Positions 1 through 11,135 of a DNA stretch of 64,000 bases are shown here, piece by piece. The DNA comes from Cladocopium goreaui (lineage: Eukaryota > Sar > Dinophyceae > Suessiales > Symbiodiniaceae). How positions within the stretch are numbered: position 1 is the first letter of the stretch; each line of letters begins with the position of its first letter. Location: assembly GCA_947184155.2 (NCBI GenBank), contig CAMXCT020001724.1, positions 613,217 to 677,216 of the forward strand. Direction: 5' to 3'. The translations under genes were made by a program, and so were the position numbers. The notes beneath the pieces were generated by a model that made no database searches, was not told the DNA's origin, and saw only the letters and a program-made list of their open reading frames with translations.

Positions 1-118
1 GAAAACTCTCGATATCAACCATCTATAAATCAATTCTCGATATCACCTATACCCTCAAACTTCAATGGACTTAGAATTCCCCAAGACTCAGCCACAATAG
101 TATCCTTACCCCCCCTAA

Positions 119-253
119 TGCCCTTGAAATGCCAATCTTCCGCCCCGCCGCCCTGCTCCGTCCAAGCAACGTAGTGAACCTGCCAGCGATGTGCCAAGTC
201 CAGTGCCTCCAAAATGGTCTGGGACTGCGTATCGAAGTCCATGGGAAGACTTC
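119..253 (-). CDS. Candidate internal exon, unknown protein
   Basis: A GC-richer island read on the minus strand. It starts after a CAG acceptor at 254-256 and is open through residues such as ILEALDLAHRWQVHYVAW. The low end is uncertain; a GC donor near 119 is possible. It could be a downstream exon of the BTB gene at 3.4-6.7 kb. No family recognised. The reverse frame has no comparable sequence character. Confidence 0.3.
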
Positions 254-343
254 CTGGATCGGTGCTGGTGAATCATCCCCTGAGATGACTGGTTGAACCA
301 ACAAAAATGGCTGGTAGAGTGTGGATTTTCTTAGCAACAATAT

Positions 344-444
344 CTGCTTGGTGGTTTTAACCATCTTGAAAAATACTAATTAGTCAATGGGAAGGATTAT
401 CCCATATATTGTGGAAAATACAACATGTTTGAAACCACCAACCG
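344..444. repeat. Foldback element, family B (copy 1)
   Basis: Ends are inverted (CTGCTTGGTGGTTTTAACC ... GAAACCACCAACCG) and the body resembles copies at 5343, 6963 and 40189. The same 6-bp word CAATAT lies directly before and after it, which fits a target duplication. A non-autonomous MITE-like element with no coding capacity. Confidence 0.6.
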
Positions 445-564
445 CAATATGATCATATTATATCATATCATGATATATTATGACCAGGGTGGTGCCCCAG
501 TTCGGATTAAGTTGGGAGAAAGTTCACTAACATGCCACTGTTGGATAAACTTTTGGGTTTATGT

Positions 565-770
565 TATATATATATACATAGATAGATAATAGTTGTTATA
601 AAAGTAACAATAATAACTAAGCATAGTGATACTAATAACATAATAACAACAACATTAATATAAAACAATAACAATAATAGTATATAATAATAACATAAAA
701 CAGTTATATATTGATAATATAACAACAATAACAATAATATGAAACAATAATAACATATCAAACTAGTTAA
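565..770. repeat. AT-rich low-complexity tract
   Basis: About 200 bp built almost only of short A/T words with scattered C (ataataacaat type). The open frames across it are compositional artefacts. Confidence 0.7.
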
Positions 771-1474
771 TGGGTCCACACAACAGGGGGTCTGTCACTT
801 GTAGCAAGTGGGTTGAGTTTTCCTCTGGAGGAGACCAAATCTGAAGCGAACCAAGGGGCACATTGGAATATGGTAAAGCCAATAGAGAATCCCCAAAATC
901 ATCAGAAATGGGTGGTATACTGTAAAGCATCCCCAAATGGTTCCGGTCATTTTTGGGGAAACCCCAAAATCATGCCACCAAAATGAGCACCCGAGCGCTT
1001 TTCGAAAACCCCCACCTGTGTACATCAACGACAAAAGCACCTTCACTGCTAAGACACTCACCTGGGGGCGCGTTCATTTAGTCACTCGAAAATAGATTCC
1101 AATGCCCTGTTGCAAGACCAAAAATCCATTGGACAAGTGCCACTTTGATTAAAAAACAAATACCCTCTGGTAAACTAACATAGCTATTGAAAATGACCAT
1201 TTATAGTTGATTTAACCATTAAAAATTGTAAGAAATCCAGTGGAGTCTGAGAACTTTTTTGCTCTTTGTGGCAAATCAGTTTTTGGGAGCAAATCTTCTA
1301 ACTTTGTTGAAAGAACAACTGAAACAAGCTCCACAAGTCATCTAAGCAGGGGCTTTAGATTTGGATGTTCCAGGTATTCAATAATACTTGGTAGTTCATC
1401 CCAGTTAGTAAGTGGATTTGAACCCCAGCTCTAAGTGAACATGGCTCTTGTTTAGCCCATTGAAATCACCCGGG
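771..1474. other. No gene seen; one partial repeat
   Basis: AT-rich sequence without convincing exons. It contains a truncated family A foldback element (1161-1232), listed separately. Confidence 0.5.
1161..1232 (+). repeat. Foldback element, family A (half copy)
   Basis: Begins TACCCTCTGGTAAACTAACA and follows the family A consensus for about 70 bp, then loses the second arm. Compare complete copies at 4259 and 12003. Confidence 0.7.
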
Positions 1475-1796
1475 GTATAACCTACGTACAATTCGTGTGA
1501 TGAACGGTACGGAGACTGTACGCTTTAAGATAGAAGACTTTACAGACTTAGCCTAGATATAAAGAAGTTACATAATTTATGTTGGAAGTTAACATGACTT
1601 ATCAAAAATATGAAAAGAAGTTATGTTAACTTGGATAACTTATTTGTAAGTTTTTGGTAAGTCTCGATAACTTTTTATAACTTTTTTGACTTTTTATAAC
1701 TTTTAAAGGCTTTGCAGTGTTGGTTTCAAAGTTTTTTTCGGATCATGCTTAATAATAACCTAATACAGCCAACATACATGATATCATGTTTGCAAT

Positions 1797-2350
1797 TTTT
1801 CTAGGAACTTTCATATTTGATGTGAAATTTTATCAGTCTTGTGTTTTTCAGGAATTATCACATTTGATGCGATATCCTTTCAGATTTTCTCCCTTTCACG
1901 AACTGGCGCATTTGCCAGGAAATCTTTTCAGATTATGACTTTTCCAGGAATTATCATACTTGATGTGGGTTCTGTTTAGAAGTTTTCCTTTTCAGTAGGG
2001 ACCTTCACATTTGATGTGAATTCTTGACAGATTTTAACCTTTATATTTGTTTGTTGCAAATGGTTTCGTTTTAGGATTCTTATTCTTCAAACCATTCTTT
2101 TCGGTATCTGTTAGTTTCAAACTTTCTCTGTCGGGAACTGTTTTCATCAAACTATTCCTGACGGGATCTGTTTGTTGCAAACTTTCCCTTCCGGGACCTG
2201 TTTTCTTCAAACTATCCCTCTCGGGATCTGTTGGTTAGAAACTTTCCCTTTCGGGATTTGTTTCACTGAAACTTTCCCTCTCGGGATTTAGTTTTTGCAA
2301 CTTATCCCTTGCGGGATCTGTTTTTTCAAGCTTTCTCTTTCAGGCCTGTG
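1797..2350. repeat. Degenerate minisatellite, ~33-bp unit
   Basis: The second half (about 2085-2350) repeats a 33-bp unit of the type 'aaactttccctctcgggat...tg', roughly eight times with divergence. The first half (1797-2080) is a looser array around 'aggaattatcacatttgatg'. It leads directly into the 11-bp array; 33 is three times 11, so the arrays may be related. Confidence 0.6.
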
Positions 2351-2363
2351 GCAAAGGATCCGG

Positions 2364-2846
2364 ATAGTTCCTGTATGGTTCCTGCATAGTTCCTGTATGG
2401 TTCCTGCATAGTTCCTGCATAGTTCCTGCATAGTTCCTGCATAGTTCCTGCATAGTTCCTGCATAGTTCCTGCATAGTTCCTGCATAGTTCCTGCATAGT
2501 TCCTGCAAAGTTCCTGTATAGTTCCTGCATAGTTCCTGTATACTTCCTGCATAGTTCCTGCATAGTTCCTGCATAGTTAGTTCCCGCATAGTTGCATAGT
2601 TCCTGCATAGTTCCTGCATAGTTCCTGCATAGTTCCTGCATAGTTCCTGCATAGTTCCTGCATAGTTCCTGCATAGTTCCTGCATAGTTCCTGCATAGTT
2701 CCTGCATAGTTCCTGCATAGTTCCTGTATAGTTCCTGCATAGTTCCTGCATAGTTCCTGCATAGTTCCTGCATAGTTCCTGCATAGTTCCTGCATAGTTC
2801 CTGCATAGTTCCTGCATAGTTCCTGTATAGTTCCTGCATAGTTCAG
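2364..2846. repeat. 11-bp minisatellite (TAGTTCCTGCA)n
   Basis: About 44 near-perfect copies of an 11-bp unit, with a few GTA variants and one disrupted spot near 2576-2596. Because 11 is not a multiple of 3 and the unit has no stop codon on the minus strand, all three minus frames stay open and each spells the same 11-residue repeat (MQELCRNYAGT). This is the property of the repeat, not evidence for a protein. Confidence 0.9.
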
Positions 2847-3371
2847 GCATAGTTCAGCCATAGTTCAGCACCAAGGGTGTTGACATAAGTTGTTCGGATA
2901 GTTTGCCTAGATTTTGAAGTTGTGCTTCTGGGGTTTTCAGCTCTATGTGTGTCATTTTTTATGTGGATAAGTTTTTTGTATCTTATAAAATTTTGTTTTT
3001 GTAAGGAAAAAATATGTTGATCATAGTTTATGTACTGCTGGGGGGTTGTACCTAGCCAGAAGGTAGCTACATCAAGAAGAGAGAATCTCTCCATCCATAT
3101 TTCGACCGTGATATTATTTCAATAAAACTCAATATGTATCTAGACCCGGACTATGGCTGAACCATTGCAAATTTAAGCTTGCGTTATGAACCATAAATTT
3201 GCAAGATAACTCCAATGCAAATGACGCAAAATAGGGGTTCCATAAAGGAGTGCCTCAAGCAATGGATTTTCAAATGTAAAAAAAAGTTTGGGGCACTCGT
3301 AGCTCTTTTTTTGGCTGTTTTTAATCTAAGGACTTGGAACTCACAACACGCAAAATATACTAAAAACACTT

Positions 3372-3491
3372 TGAAGCAATCATGGTCTTGTAGCAAAGGC
3401 GAGGCAGCAGCGGCAAGTGCCAACATAAAGGAATCCGTTGACATTTTCGATCGCCAATGGACACCGCGAGCTATCGTTTTGAGCAAATCAG
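3372..3491 (-). CDS. Weak candidate exon after the BTB exons
   Basis: Minus strand, after a TAG acceptor at 3492-3494 and phase-compatible with the exon at 4402-4470. It reads ADLLKTIARG... and an Ala-rich helix-like stretch. The position fits the C-terminal helices of a BTB domain, but the usual YIYTG-like strand that should precede it was not seen. It also lies inside a repeat-rich element. Confidence 0.22.
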
Positions 3492-3539
3492 CTATATCAC
3501 ATGCCACGATGTGTCCATATCAAAACACAGAGCGCAAGA

Positions 3540-3740
3540 CCCCTTGCAAGAACTGTCTTCAGAGACATATCCTTTTCAGGAAGTATCTTTGCAGAACCTA
3601 TCCTTTGCAGGAACTGTCCTCAGAAACCATATCCTTTGCAGAAACTGTCTTTGCAAACCTTATCCTTTACAGGAACTGTCTTTGCAGACCGTATCCTTTA
3701 CAGGAACTACCTTTACAGATCAAATTCTTCACACACAGGA
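3540..3740. repeat. 31-bp minisatellite
   Basis: Six or so copies of a 31-bp unit of the type 'ctttgcagaccgtatcctttacaggaactgt'. The spacing between successive 'aactg' words is 31 bp at 3612, 3643, 3674 and 3705. Confidence 0.75.
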
Positions 3741-4258
3741 ACTTTCTATTCACACTTCAGTCGTTTAAAAAACTTATTCTTGGGAACCATAACCTTTCCG
3801 GGAAAGCATCTTTGCAACTATCTTTTTCCGGGAAACATTACTCAAGCCATCTAAACATACTGCACAAATTCCATTTTGTAACTTTTCTAACTTTTTATAA
3901 CTTTCTGTAACTTACGATAACTTTTGCTAAGAACTTATGTTAAGTCTCTTAACATAGTTATGAAAAGTTATCTTTAGATAAGATACTTCCGATAAGTTCG
4001 TTACGAACTTATATCCTACCTAAACATTTACAACTTCACCCAGCCGGTTACCTGAAGATATAACTTACTTGTAAAAAGTTATGAAACTTTACATACTTAC
4101 AAGCAGGTTATAAAGACGTTATAGAGGGTTTAGAAGCACGTTATAATTCATATAAATTTGTAAACCCACATAACTTTAAGCGTACGGAGAAGGAGATTCA
4201 TGTAGGTAAAACAATGCGAAAACAACCACCCATGACTGGGAATGGTAAACATACAACC

Positions 4259-4362
4259 TACCCTCTGGTAATTTAACATAGCTATTGAAAATTGCCATTT
4301 ATAGTGAGTTTTCCCAATAAACATGGTGATTTTCCATAGCTATGTTAGTTTACCAGAGGGTA
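4259..4362. repeat. Foldback element, family A (complete)
   Basis: A 104-bp palindrome: TACCCTCTGGTAA... to ...TTTACCAGAGGGTA, with arms of about 30 bp that also share the ACATAGCTAT block. Flanking TA may be the target duplication (Stowaway-like). Read as RNA from either strand it begins CTG|GTAAAC-like and ends TTTACCAG|. Confidence 0.85.
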
Positions 4363-4401
4363 TTTATGGTGATGACTGGGGAATGGTTTCCTATTGTTTA
4401 C

Positions 4402-4470
4402 CCACAGCTTCCAAGATCCAAGTCGCATGCTCCAAGGACACTTCTTTGGCAGACGCCTCCTGCATGCATC
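4402..4470 (-). CDS. BTB/POZ domain exon (third)
   Basis: A 69-bp minus-strand exon between a CAG acceptor (4471-4473) and a GT donor (GTGG|GTAAAC). It begins in phase 1, matching the previous exon at 4906-4986, and encodes CMQEASAKEVSLEHATWIL. Joined in phase with the preceding exon this follows the BTB pattern: SPV..AML, a short acidic segment, then KEV-L and a helix. BTB domains mediate dimerisation and Cullin-3 binding. The family call rests on pattern and phase, not a search. Confidence 0.5.
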
Positions 4471-4905
4471 CTGAGGCATCGGTCGATCTGTCAGAGCTTT
4501 CGTGTCCCCCCGAAAAAAGAACAACAAACAACTGGAATCACTGGGAACACTTGAGGTACATGTGACAATGTGCTTTTCGGTCTTTTTTGGGGGGATCACC
4601 ATTTGTTGAACAAATTCCCATTTTCACGAATAAGGACAGTAAACAATCAGTGACTATTGTTCACAAATCAGGCCATGAAATTGATGGGTTGTTGCAACTA
4701 CGGTACCGAAAAAAAAAAAGCATCCCAGATCATAAATGGTTGACAAACCTGATTAACAAGCGATTATCCCATGTGTAAGTGGTGCAGCTAACTCCACTGA
4801 GTCACCAGCTTCTGATTCAAAGAAATGTGACTATAATATCTTATTGACAAATATTGACAAGGTATAGAAATTCCTTTGATCCCACTTTCCGTGGTTGAGC
4901 ATGGC

Positions 4906-4986
4906 CTGAAAGCATGGCATTCAGCACAGGAGACGCAGCACATAAGACCCCCAGATGGGCTGGGACTGTCTCAGAAGTCTCCTCAC
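4906..4986 (-). CDS. BTB/POZ domain exon (second)
   Basis: An 81-bp minus-strand exon after a CAG acceptor (4987-4989), ending at a GC donor (TCAG|GCCATG). It encodes VPAHLGVLCAASPVLNAML, the core BTB signature 'AH...L.A.SPV...ML'. It enters in phase 1 from the exon at 6090-6204 and leaves in phase 1 to 4402-4470. Confidence 0.55.
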
Positions 4987-5040
4987 CTGCAAAAGAAGTG
5001 GCGCAAGGTGCCATGGTCAAGACATGGAATATCCCATGGA

Positions 5041-5041
5041 C

Positions 5042-5073
<32 letters not shown>

Positions 5074-5116
5074 GTATGGGAAAATCTATGGGGCAAATAT
5101 ATATATATATATGTAT
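5041..5116. repeat. TA microsatellite
   Basis: Two (TA)n runs interrupted by a short unique segment (5072-5095), lying in the intron between two BTB exons. Confidence 0.9.
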
Positions 5117-5342
5117 GTACATGAGAATACCAACAATGAGAATACCAATGCTACAAGGAATAACCAATACTATAAATACCCAACTCAGTATGATTTTATG
5201 CGGCCCCTCATCCCTCATGGGAAGCCTCAAAAGACCGCCGCAAAAGGACGACTGGCTCATCCAATTGACCACACATCTGGAGATATCGTAGATGGGTGGA
5301 ATCAAGAAACTTTGGGGGCGATATTTTACCAATGATAGCTAT

Positions 5343-5442
5343 CTGGTTGGTGGTTCTAACCATCTTGAAACATATGAAAGTCAGTTGGGATGATGACATT
5401 CCCAATATATGGACAAAAAAAATGTTCCAAGCCACCAACCAG
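5343..5442. repeat. Foldback element, family B (copy 2)
   Basis: 100 bp, CTGGTTGGTGGTT ... AGCCACCAACCAG, flanked on both sides by CTAT. The body 'gaaagtcagttgggatgatgacattcccaa' is shared with the copy at 6963. Confidence 0.8.
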
Positions 5443-6089
5443 CTATGGAATGCTTTTTGGCGACTATGGGCCAAAACTGATTTTTGGGGATATCTGGATA
5501 TCTGCAGGACATCTATCAACAACATGGGACATGTTTTTAAAAGAATGGGACTATGTGGACATATTTTCCGACAAAGTGGGATGTCTATATCGAGATGGTG
5601 ATATACTGATACTGATATATACTGACATACTTACCATCAATAAGATTCAAGAAACTGGTGAAAATGCCTGACCCAGGCAACCTCAGACTCTGGTTGCCTT
5701 AAAATTTACAACATGTTGGATATGTTTAGTCAAGCCATTGGTGTACCGTTGCGCCCAGAAACGGTGCCATTGTTAATGATGAACCTTAAGGGCCCGAAGA
5801 AAAACATGTTCCTCCATCAAAGTGAAAAACAAACTGTGAGCCTAGCCGGTCAACAAGGTGAAACCAATGACATCGTCAACCATTCTCAACCATTCTCAAC
5901 CCCAAAAAGACATATCAACATTAGTTATAGCAACCCCCAGCCATAGAAAACACAAAGTTGACAGGTTTCCAGATTAGGATGATAAGGGAAAGATCAACCT
6001 TCTTCACATCATTCACATCCCTGAAAAACTGTTCCATCTTATGTTCTCAAGATGATCTGATAGATGGGGGTCTCCGGACTGGCTCATAC

Positions 6090-6204
6090 GGCTCATAACA
6101 ACGGCCCGGCCTGTCTTGCACACGATCATGCGCACGTCCGCAGTGCTAGTATCTCCAAGAAAACGAGCCCACATCTCCTGCACAGATTGGATGCCCAAAT
6201 GGGC
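6090..6204 (-). CDS. BTB/POZ domain exon (first)
   Basis: A 115-bp minus-strand exon from a CAG acceptor (6205-6207, preceded by a pyrimidine tract) to a GT donor (AGCC|GTATGAG). It reads AHLGIQSVQEMW... and then STADVRMIVCKTG, which fits the opening strand of a BTB domain (DV..V). Phase in 0, phase out 1, compatible with 4906-4986. Confidence 0.5.
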
Positions 6205-6504
6205 CTGAAAACCACGGTTGATCATGGTTTATCAGGGTTTACATCCGAAATCCAGTGGCTTATCATCGTTTATCACCAATTTCCTTACTCAAGTTGCTAT
6301 TTTGGGGGCGTACCCAATTTTCAGGCACAAGGGATATGAAGCAATCTGCATTCGTAGGATCAAAAGCGCTCTTTTCAAGACATCTGAAATCGCAGCCACT
6401 GTATACCCCAACAATGGCTATTTAGTAAGGAAAATGATGATAAACTATTGGATTTTGGGGTACTCTATTTTCAGACAAACCCGTTAGCATCAGCCCCATC
6501 AGAC

Positions 6505-6672
6505 ATTTGCTGCCATGGAACCAACAACTCTTCCGGCACCAGGGCTTTCTGGCTGTCCGTCTTCGAATGCTCGGAGAACAACGTCAGCAACGCCTCCAAA
6601 AAACCACGCCATGATGGGGGGAGCTTTCAGGGACCGCAGCAAAGCCATGTTCGAAATCATCCGTCTATGGTT
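6505..6672 (-). CDS. ARM-repeat-like exon upstream of the BTB domain
   Basis: A 168-bp minus-strand exon, CAG acceptor at 6673-6675 and GT donor after ...GSMAAN. The pattern resembles armadillo repeats: ISNMALLRSL, then GGVADVVLRAFEDG, then AGRVVGSMAAN, i.e. paired helices with N..ALL and GG...VL. Phase 0 to 0, feeding directly into the BTB exon. ARM repeats followed by a BTB domain is a known eukaryotic architecture. The repeat call is inference. Confidence 0.45.
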
Positions 6673-6962
6673 CTGGATGATTTCAATCCCCATTTCGAAC
6701 CCCCCTACCTTATTGCACTTATCGATGTCATCACGGGCAGATCCTTTTTTGGTCAATCCGTTTTTGCTTCATCCCAGAACGGTGATGCTCGAGCAAGAAC
6801 TACATTTCACTTAAGCCAAGGCTGTTTGCCGTCATGAATCGCTGGTATTGCAGACTTTGGCAACAGAATTCGACCTTTCCTGTGATGCTTGCAGAACTAC
6901 GAGCAAAGAAAAAACCTACACTGCCATAAGAATGGGATGTTGCATCTTGGATTATGTACAGT

Positions 6963-7070
6963 CTGGCTGGTGGTATACCTACCCCTCTGAAAAATATGAA
7001 AGTCAGTTGGGATGATGACATTCCCAACTAAATGGAAAAAGTAAAATTCATGTTCCAAACCACCAACGAG
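6963..7070. repeat. Foldback element, family B (copy 3)
   Basis: CTGGCTGGTGGTA ... AACCACCAACGAG, flanked by CAGT on each side. Its body is closest to the copy at 5343. Confidence 0.75.
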
Positions 7071-8137
7071 CAGTATAATACAATATCAAGAGGTGGTTTG
7101 TGTGATGGAGGTGATGGGAGCAATTGAGCAATTTGATTGCGCTGCAAGAAGCAATTCATATGATCTGGTGGTTTCTTCCTGAAATGAACTGGTATCGTTT
7201 CAACACATATTAGAGATTATTAGAGTATATCACTAGAAAAATGATATATTATTAGAGTATTTCAACACATTTCAATGGTACCTTCAAGACATATTAAAGA
7301 TTACTAGTCGTTTGCCACGCTGAAGATATCTTTCCAAACCGGCTCCGCAGGACTTGATGTGGCATGGCTGAATGCCTTATGTTTCAGTTTTAAACCTTCA
7401 GGATATGGGGGTTTCCTAAAATATGGGGTGCCCCTAAATCATCCATTGGGATTTTCCACAAAAAACTATCCATCTGGGATACTAGTATCCACCAGTTTAC
7501 CTCTAACATAAACATTAGCATGTAGCGTAATTTCTTGGTGTCTCCCATTTCCCATCACCAATGTCATGGTATGGATACCACTGCGGCTTATCCCTGATCC
7601 ACCCTGCTTGATATTCGTCCACGTATCCATCGAAAAAGGGTAGGTCAATATCCGAAGCAGCAACCTACTATGATGGTGAGTTGATATAGAAACCATAGCT
7701 TGGTTATAATAATCACAATAATGACAGTATATGACATGCAGTGATCATGATCATCATCCCCATTCATGATAGCAAATTATAGTAACATGTTAAATCACCG
7801 TCACCCGTATAATGATAGTTAATCACCACATAGCCCCACAATCGCAGCGTAACATATCACTCATATCACCTCAAGCATGTATATATATATAAAATAATAA
7901 CCATTAACTCCATCATGTAACATATAGTACTCATGAACCCCATCAAGTATGAATGATAATTAGTATTCATTCATGATCGTAAATACTAAGCATGACAATT
8001 ACCAGCTCCATCAATGAAGGCAATGAGATGAACTCTAGAATAGTAACTCAATAATTAACGTCTACTAACCATGACTTAAATTCACCATGAGAATGACTCC
8101 CCCCATCAACTTCAACAGCTGCGCCCTGCGCCCTGCG
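7071..8137. other. AT-rich intron or intergenic DNA
   Basis: No convincing exon. From 7690 to 8080 it is dominated by repeated catcat/gataac-type words without a clean period. Confidence 0.5.
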
Positions 8138-8268
8138 CCCTGCGCCTTATCCACGTCCTGGATCTTTTTTTGCACCGCCGACTTTTGCGTCAAACTCTCC
8201 GACTTCAGCAGCGCTCGCTTCACCGCCAGCAGCGTCTCCAGGCCCGTCTTCCGCGCGGGGATCACGTC
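8138..8268 (-). CDS. Candidate exon, helical protein
   Basis: A GC-rich minus-strand block after a CAG acceptor (8269-8271). It starts DVIPARKTGLETLLAVKR and continues as a charged helix-like segment ending in KIQDVDKAQG. The low end runs into a perfect heptamer repeat (CAGGGCG x3, 8120-8145), which supplies several possible GC donors. Function unknown. Confidence 0.45.
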
Positions 8269-10123
8269 CTGGTCGAGGGGGGAAAATCACTGGAGAATGA
8301 CCGGGAAAACATGGGATCCACAGGACATGGATGGAAATGGGCTATCCTGATGGGTGTCTTTTCCATGGGAAAGGACCCAATAAGTAATAATTTGTTGATC
8401 ATGTGTATATGTTTTCTTTATTTTTCTCTGCGTTCATAAAAAGGGAAGCTGTAGCATGGTGGATGAAAGCAGCAAAACTGGGCTGTTGAAGGGTGCAGGA
8501 ATTGGAACAACAACCTACAGCTACTACAGCCGTAAATCAAGGCATTTGGATGTTATATGGTACTGTAACAGTCCATTCGCTTAGTATGTTCCGATCGCTC
8601 GAGTCACTGTTCCAACTAGATCGCTGGGTGATGACAGCGACCACCCGAGAGGGGCTCGACGAAGGTTCAAAGACGACCAAGGACCAGTTGCAGGAACCAG
8701 TTACTCCATGCCCCATATCCTGCACATCTATCTGATAGATGGTGATATAAGTATAGTCTATTTAGCAATTTTTATTTTGTCCCCATCAAACGAATCATTT
8801 GAGCAGGTAAATACCGGGCTTGGTCAGTGCGATGATTTGCCCCGTATGGGTATGTGGCTATGGGTCAACACAGTACACATGTTGGTACAACAATGTCATA
8901 AACATATGGATCCAGATGGGTTTCATCCCAATCATGTTTACATGGATAAACATGGTGTCTATGTGTGGATGGTCATGGTTTTACTATGGTTTTACTATGG
9001 TTTTTACCATGGCAAACTGCCCACAACAGCCCCAAGTCTGTCTCAGTTTTACTATGGGCAGTTCTTCCCGCCTCGGTCCAGTCATCTTTCTCGAACCAGC
9101 GCCAACTGAGGCAGCGAATGCCTCAGGATCTGTAACGGACAGATCTGTAACAAATGGCAACCCCCAAGTAGAAAAGCACCATGAAAAATCCTAGAATCTA
9201 CTTGGACCATTTCTGAGTTTTTTTCGGGTTACTATATTACTATGGTTTGTTCTCATGCTTATTGGATTTGCTGGACGTCTCTTGCAGACGAGACCATCTA
9301 TAAGATGTCCCTAACGAACGATAACAGTGGCTACAGTCACGGCCCATCCCCATGTTTAACCTCCCCCACCATGACTGAGCAGATGACGGGGACCATGATT
9401 TTCCGATGATTTTCCCATATTTTCAACCACATCTGGCGATTGAGTTGTCAGGCCATACACTTGGCAACGTAGTGTGTATATATATATGTATATATATATT
9501 ATATGTAGTGTACTCTATATATATTATGAGTTTATGATGATAATATTATGATACTATTTATGATCCTTAGTTTACTATATCCCATACTGAAATCACCATA
9601 GTTACTATAATTGTAATCCTGTATGTATGCAAATATGATTCATACATAATCATATTCATACATATTCATGCATATTCATACACATTAGTCAAACGTTGCG
9701 ATTAATTGCTTTATTGTTCATGTTGATCAGGCTATCCAAAATGACTATCACTATGTATATACGAGGAAATTCATCCCTTGTGCATACAATATCCGAAGAT
9801 CATATAGCCGTGGATCAAAACCCCAGTAGCCCATTGTTCAAATCAAAATCGTGTGAAACTATGGATATTCATCATCCCAGCCTTATAGAGAATCATATTG
9901 ACATGTTTTGATGGCCATGATGTTAACTTGGTGAAACCTTCACCTATACACGTGAATTCAACATAACATAGAACCAAATCCAATAGAAAGATAATCTAAT
10001 TTCAGAAGAAACTTGGGCAGGCATACATTGGACACAGGCCTAAATCATTTCTTTTCTGTGTATTTGACATCTCATGCGTCATTTCTTTTGTAAGGTGTCG
10101 ATCTCCATGGTTCCACGTCAAAC
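8269..10123. other. Long region without a confident gene
   Basis: Two GC-richer islands, 8585-8710 and 9050-9150, read plausibly in frames on both strands and were not called. 9475-9530 is a TA microsatellite; 9530-9680 is AT-rich. Confidence 0.4.
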
Positions 10124-10178
10124 CTCGATCAGCAAGAGACAGGACTCCGGCGCAGGCAAGTCTGGAGAAGCGCCTTGC
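10124..10178 (-). CDS. Candidate short exon
   Basis: A 55-bp minus-strand segment, GAG acceptor at 10179-10181 and GT donor (CGAG|GTTTGAC). It encodes ARRFSRLACAGVLSLADRG. No family assigned. Confidence 0.35.
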
Positions 10179-10387
10179 CTCGGGATGATTGGGTGATTCC
10201 AATGTTGTGGCTCATCTTGAACAAACTGCAAGAAATGGGCTGCGTTATAATCCCCTGAAATTCATAGTATTTTTTATGGTATTCCACTATGCTTTTCATA
10301 GGTTGAAGAGACATATCATTGATTTTGGGATAGGGTAGAAATTAGAATTGAAAAAGGCCCATGCATATATGATGGAATATTATTAGA

Positions 10388-10454
10388 TACCCTATATATA
10401 TATTTATATTTAAAGGCTTTGATTCTCCATTCTATGTTACTTTACCAGAGGGTA
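10388..10454. repeat. Foldback element, family A (degenerate)
   Basis: The right end TATGTTACTTTACCAGAGGGTA is clear. The left end is only TACCCT followed by a TA run, as if the first arm decayed or was replaced by a microsatellite. Confidence 0.5.
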
Positions 10455-10864
10455 TCGCTACAGAATATTCTACGAAGTCATGCCGGCGGTTTATCCAGCT
10501 CTGGGTTTCACGGATCCCAACATTCGTGGTGCCAAGTGCCAAAATACAAAGTCTATGCAAAGGCCACCATAGGCCGCCTAAAGTAGACAAGGGATAGGCA
10601 CCTTTCCTTCTCAGGAAATGTTCAAAATCAATCTAGAAAAACCATCCGTTGTGGGTTTTATCGTATGAAATTGCCTGAGACGGTCTTGTGCACAGGATCT
10701 GAAGGATGATATTTCTGAACATATACTTTGGAAGACGATTTTACAAACTTTGGAAATGACCCCAGGTTACCTGCCATCAAACATGGCAATGGACAGTTCA
10801 CCATTTTTAGATGACTGTCCCATTAAAAAAATACTTTACTTCGAGTGATCCCCACCCTAGCATT

Positions 10865-11130
10865 TCAAGTCATATATTCTGACATATATTTTGAGATTTT
10901 ACCTAACATTCTATCTGGCATCTATTCTGATATTCTATCTGGCATATCTTCTAGCATTTTATCTGGTATTTTTTTTTGCGTTCTATCTGGCATATATTCT
11001 GGCATACTATGTGGCATTCTTTCTCGCATATATATTTGGCATTCTATGTGGCATTCTATGTGGCATTCTATGTGGCATATATTCTGGCAGTCTATCTGGC
11101 ATATATTCTGGCAGTTTTTCTGGCATTACA
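10865..11130. repeat. Minisatellite of 12-24-bp units (GGCATTCTATGT)
   Basis: Repeated 'ctggcatatattctggcat' and 'gtggcattctat' words, with three perfect 12-bp units at 11037-11075. It changes sharply at about 11136 to a second, GC-rich array. Confidence 0.8.
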
Positions 11131-11135
11131 TCTGG

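Larger units (their letters stand above)
1475..4212. mobile_element. Composite ~2.7-kb element with minisatellites
   Basis: Both ends carry related inverted sequence: GTATAACCTAC...GTACGCTTTAAG at 1475-1530, and the reverse complement of similar sequence at 4168-4212. Inside each end lie about 300 bp dense in AAGTTAT/ATAACTT words, and between them three minisatellite blocks. The symmetry suggests a non-autonomous DNA transposon or nested repeat. The limits are approximate, no target duplication was found and no transposase is encoded. A possible exon at 3372-3491 lies within it, which argues for caution. Confidence 0.35.

Noticed and set aside
2288..2861. Overlapping repeat proteins of 70-183 codons
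   Set aside because: They are produced by the stop-free 11-bp minisatellite and have no independent coding evidence.
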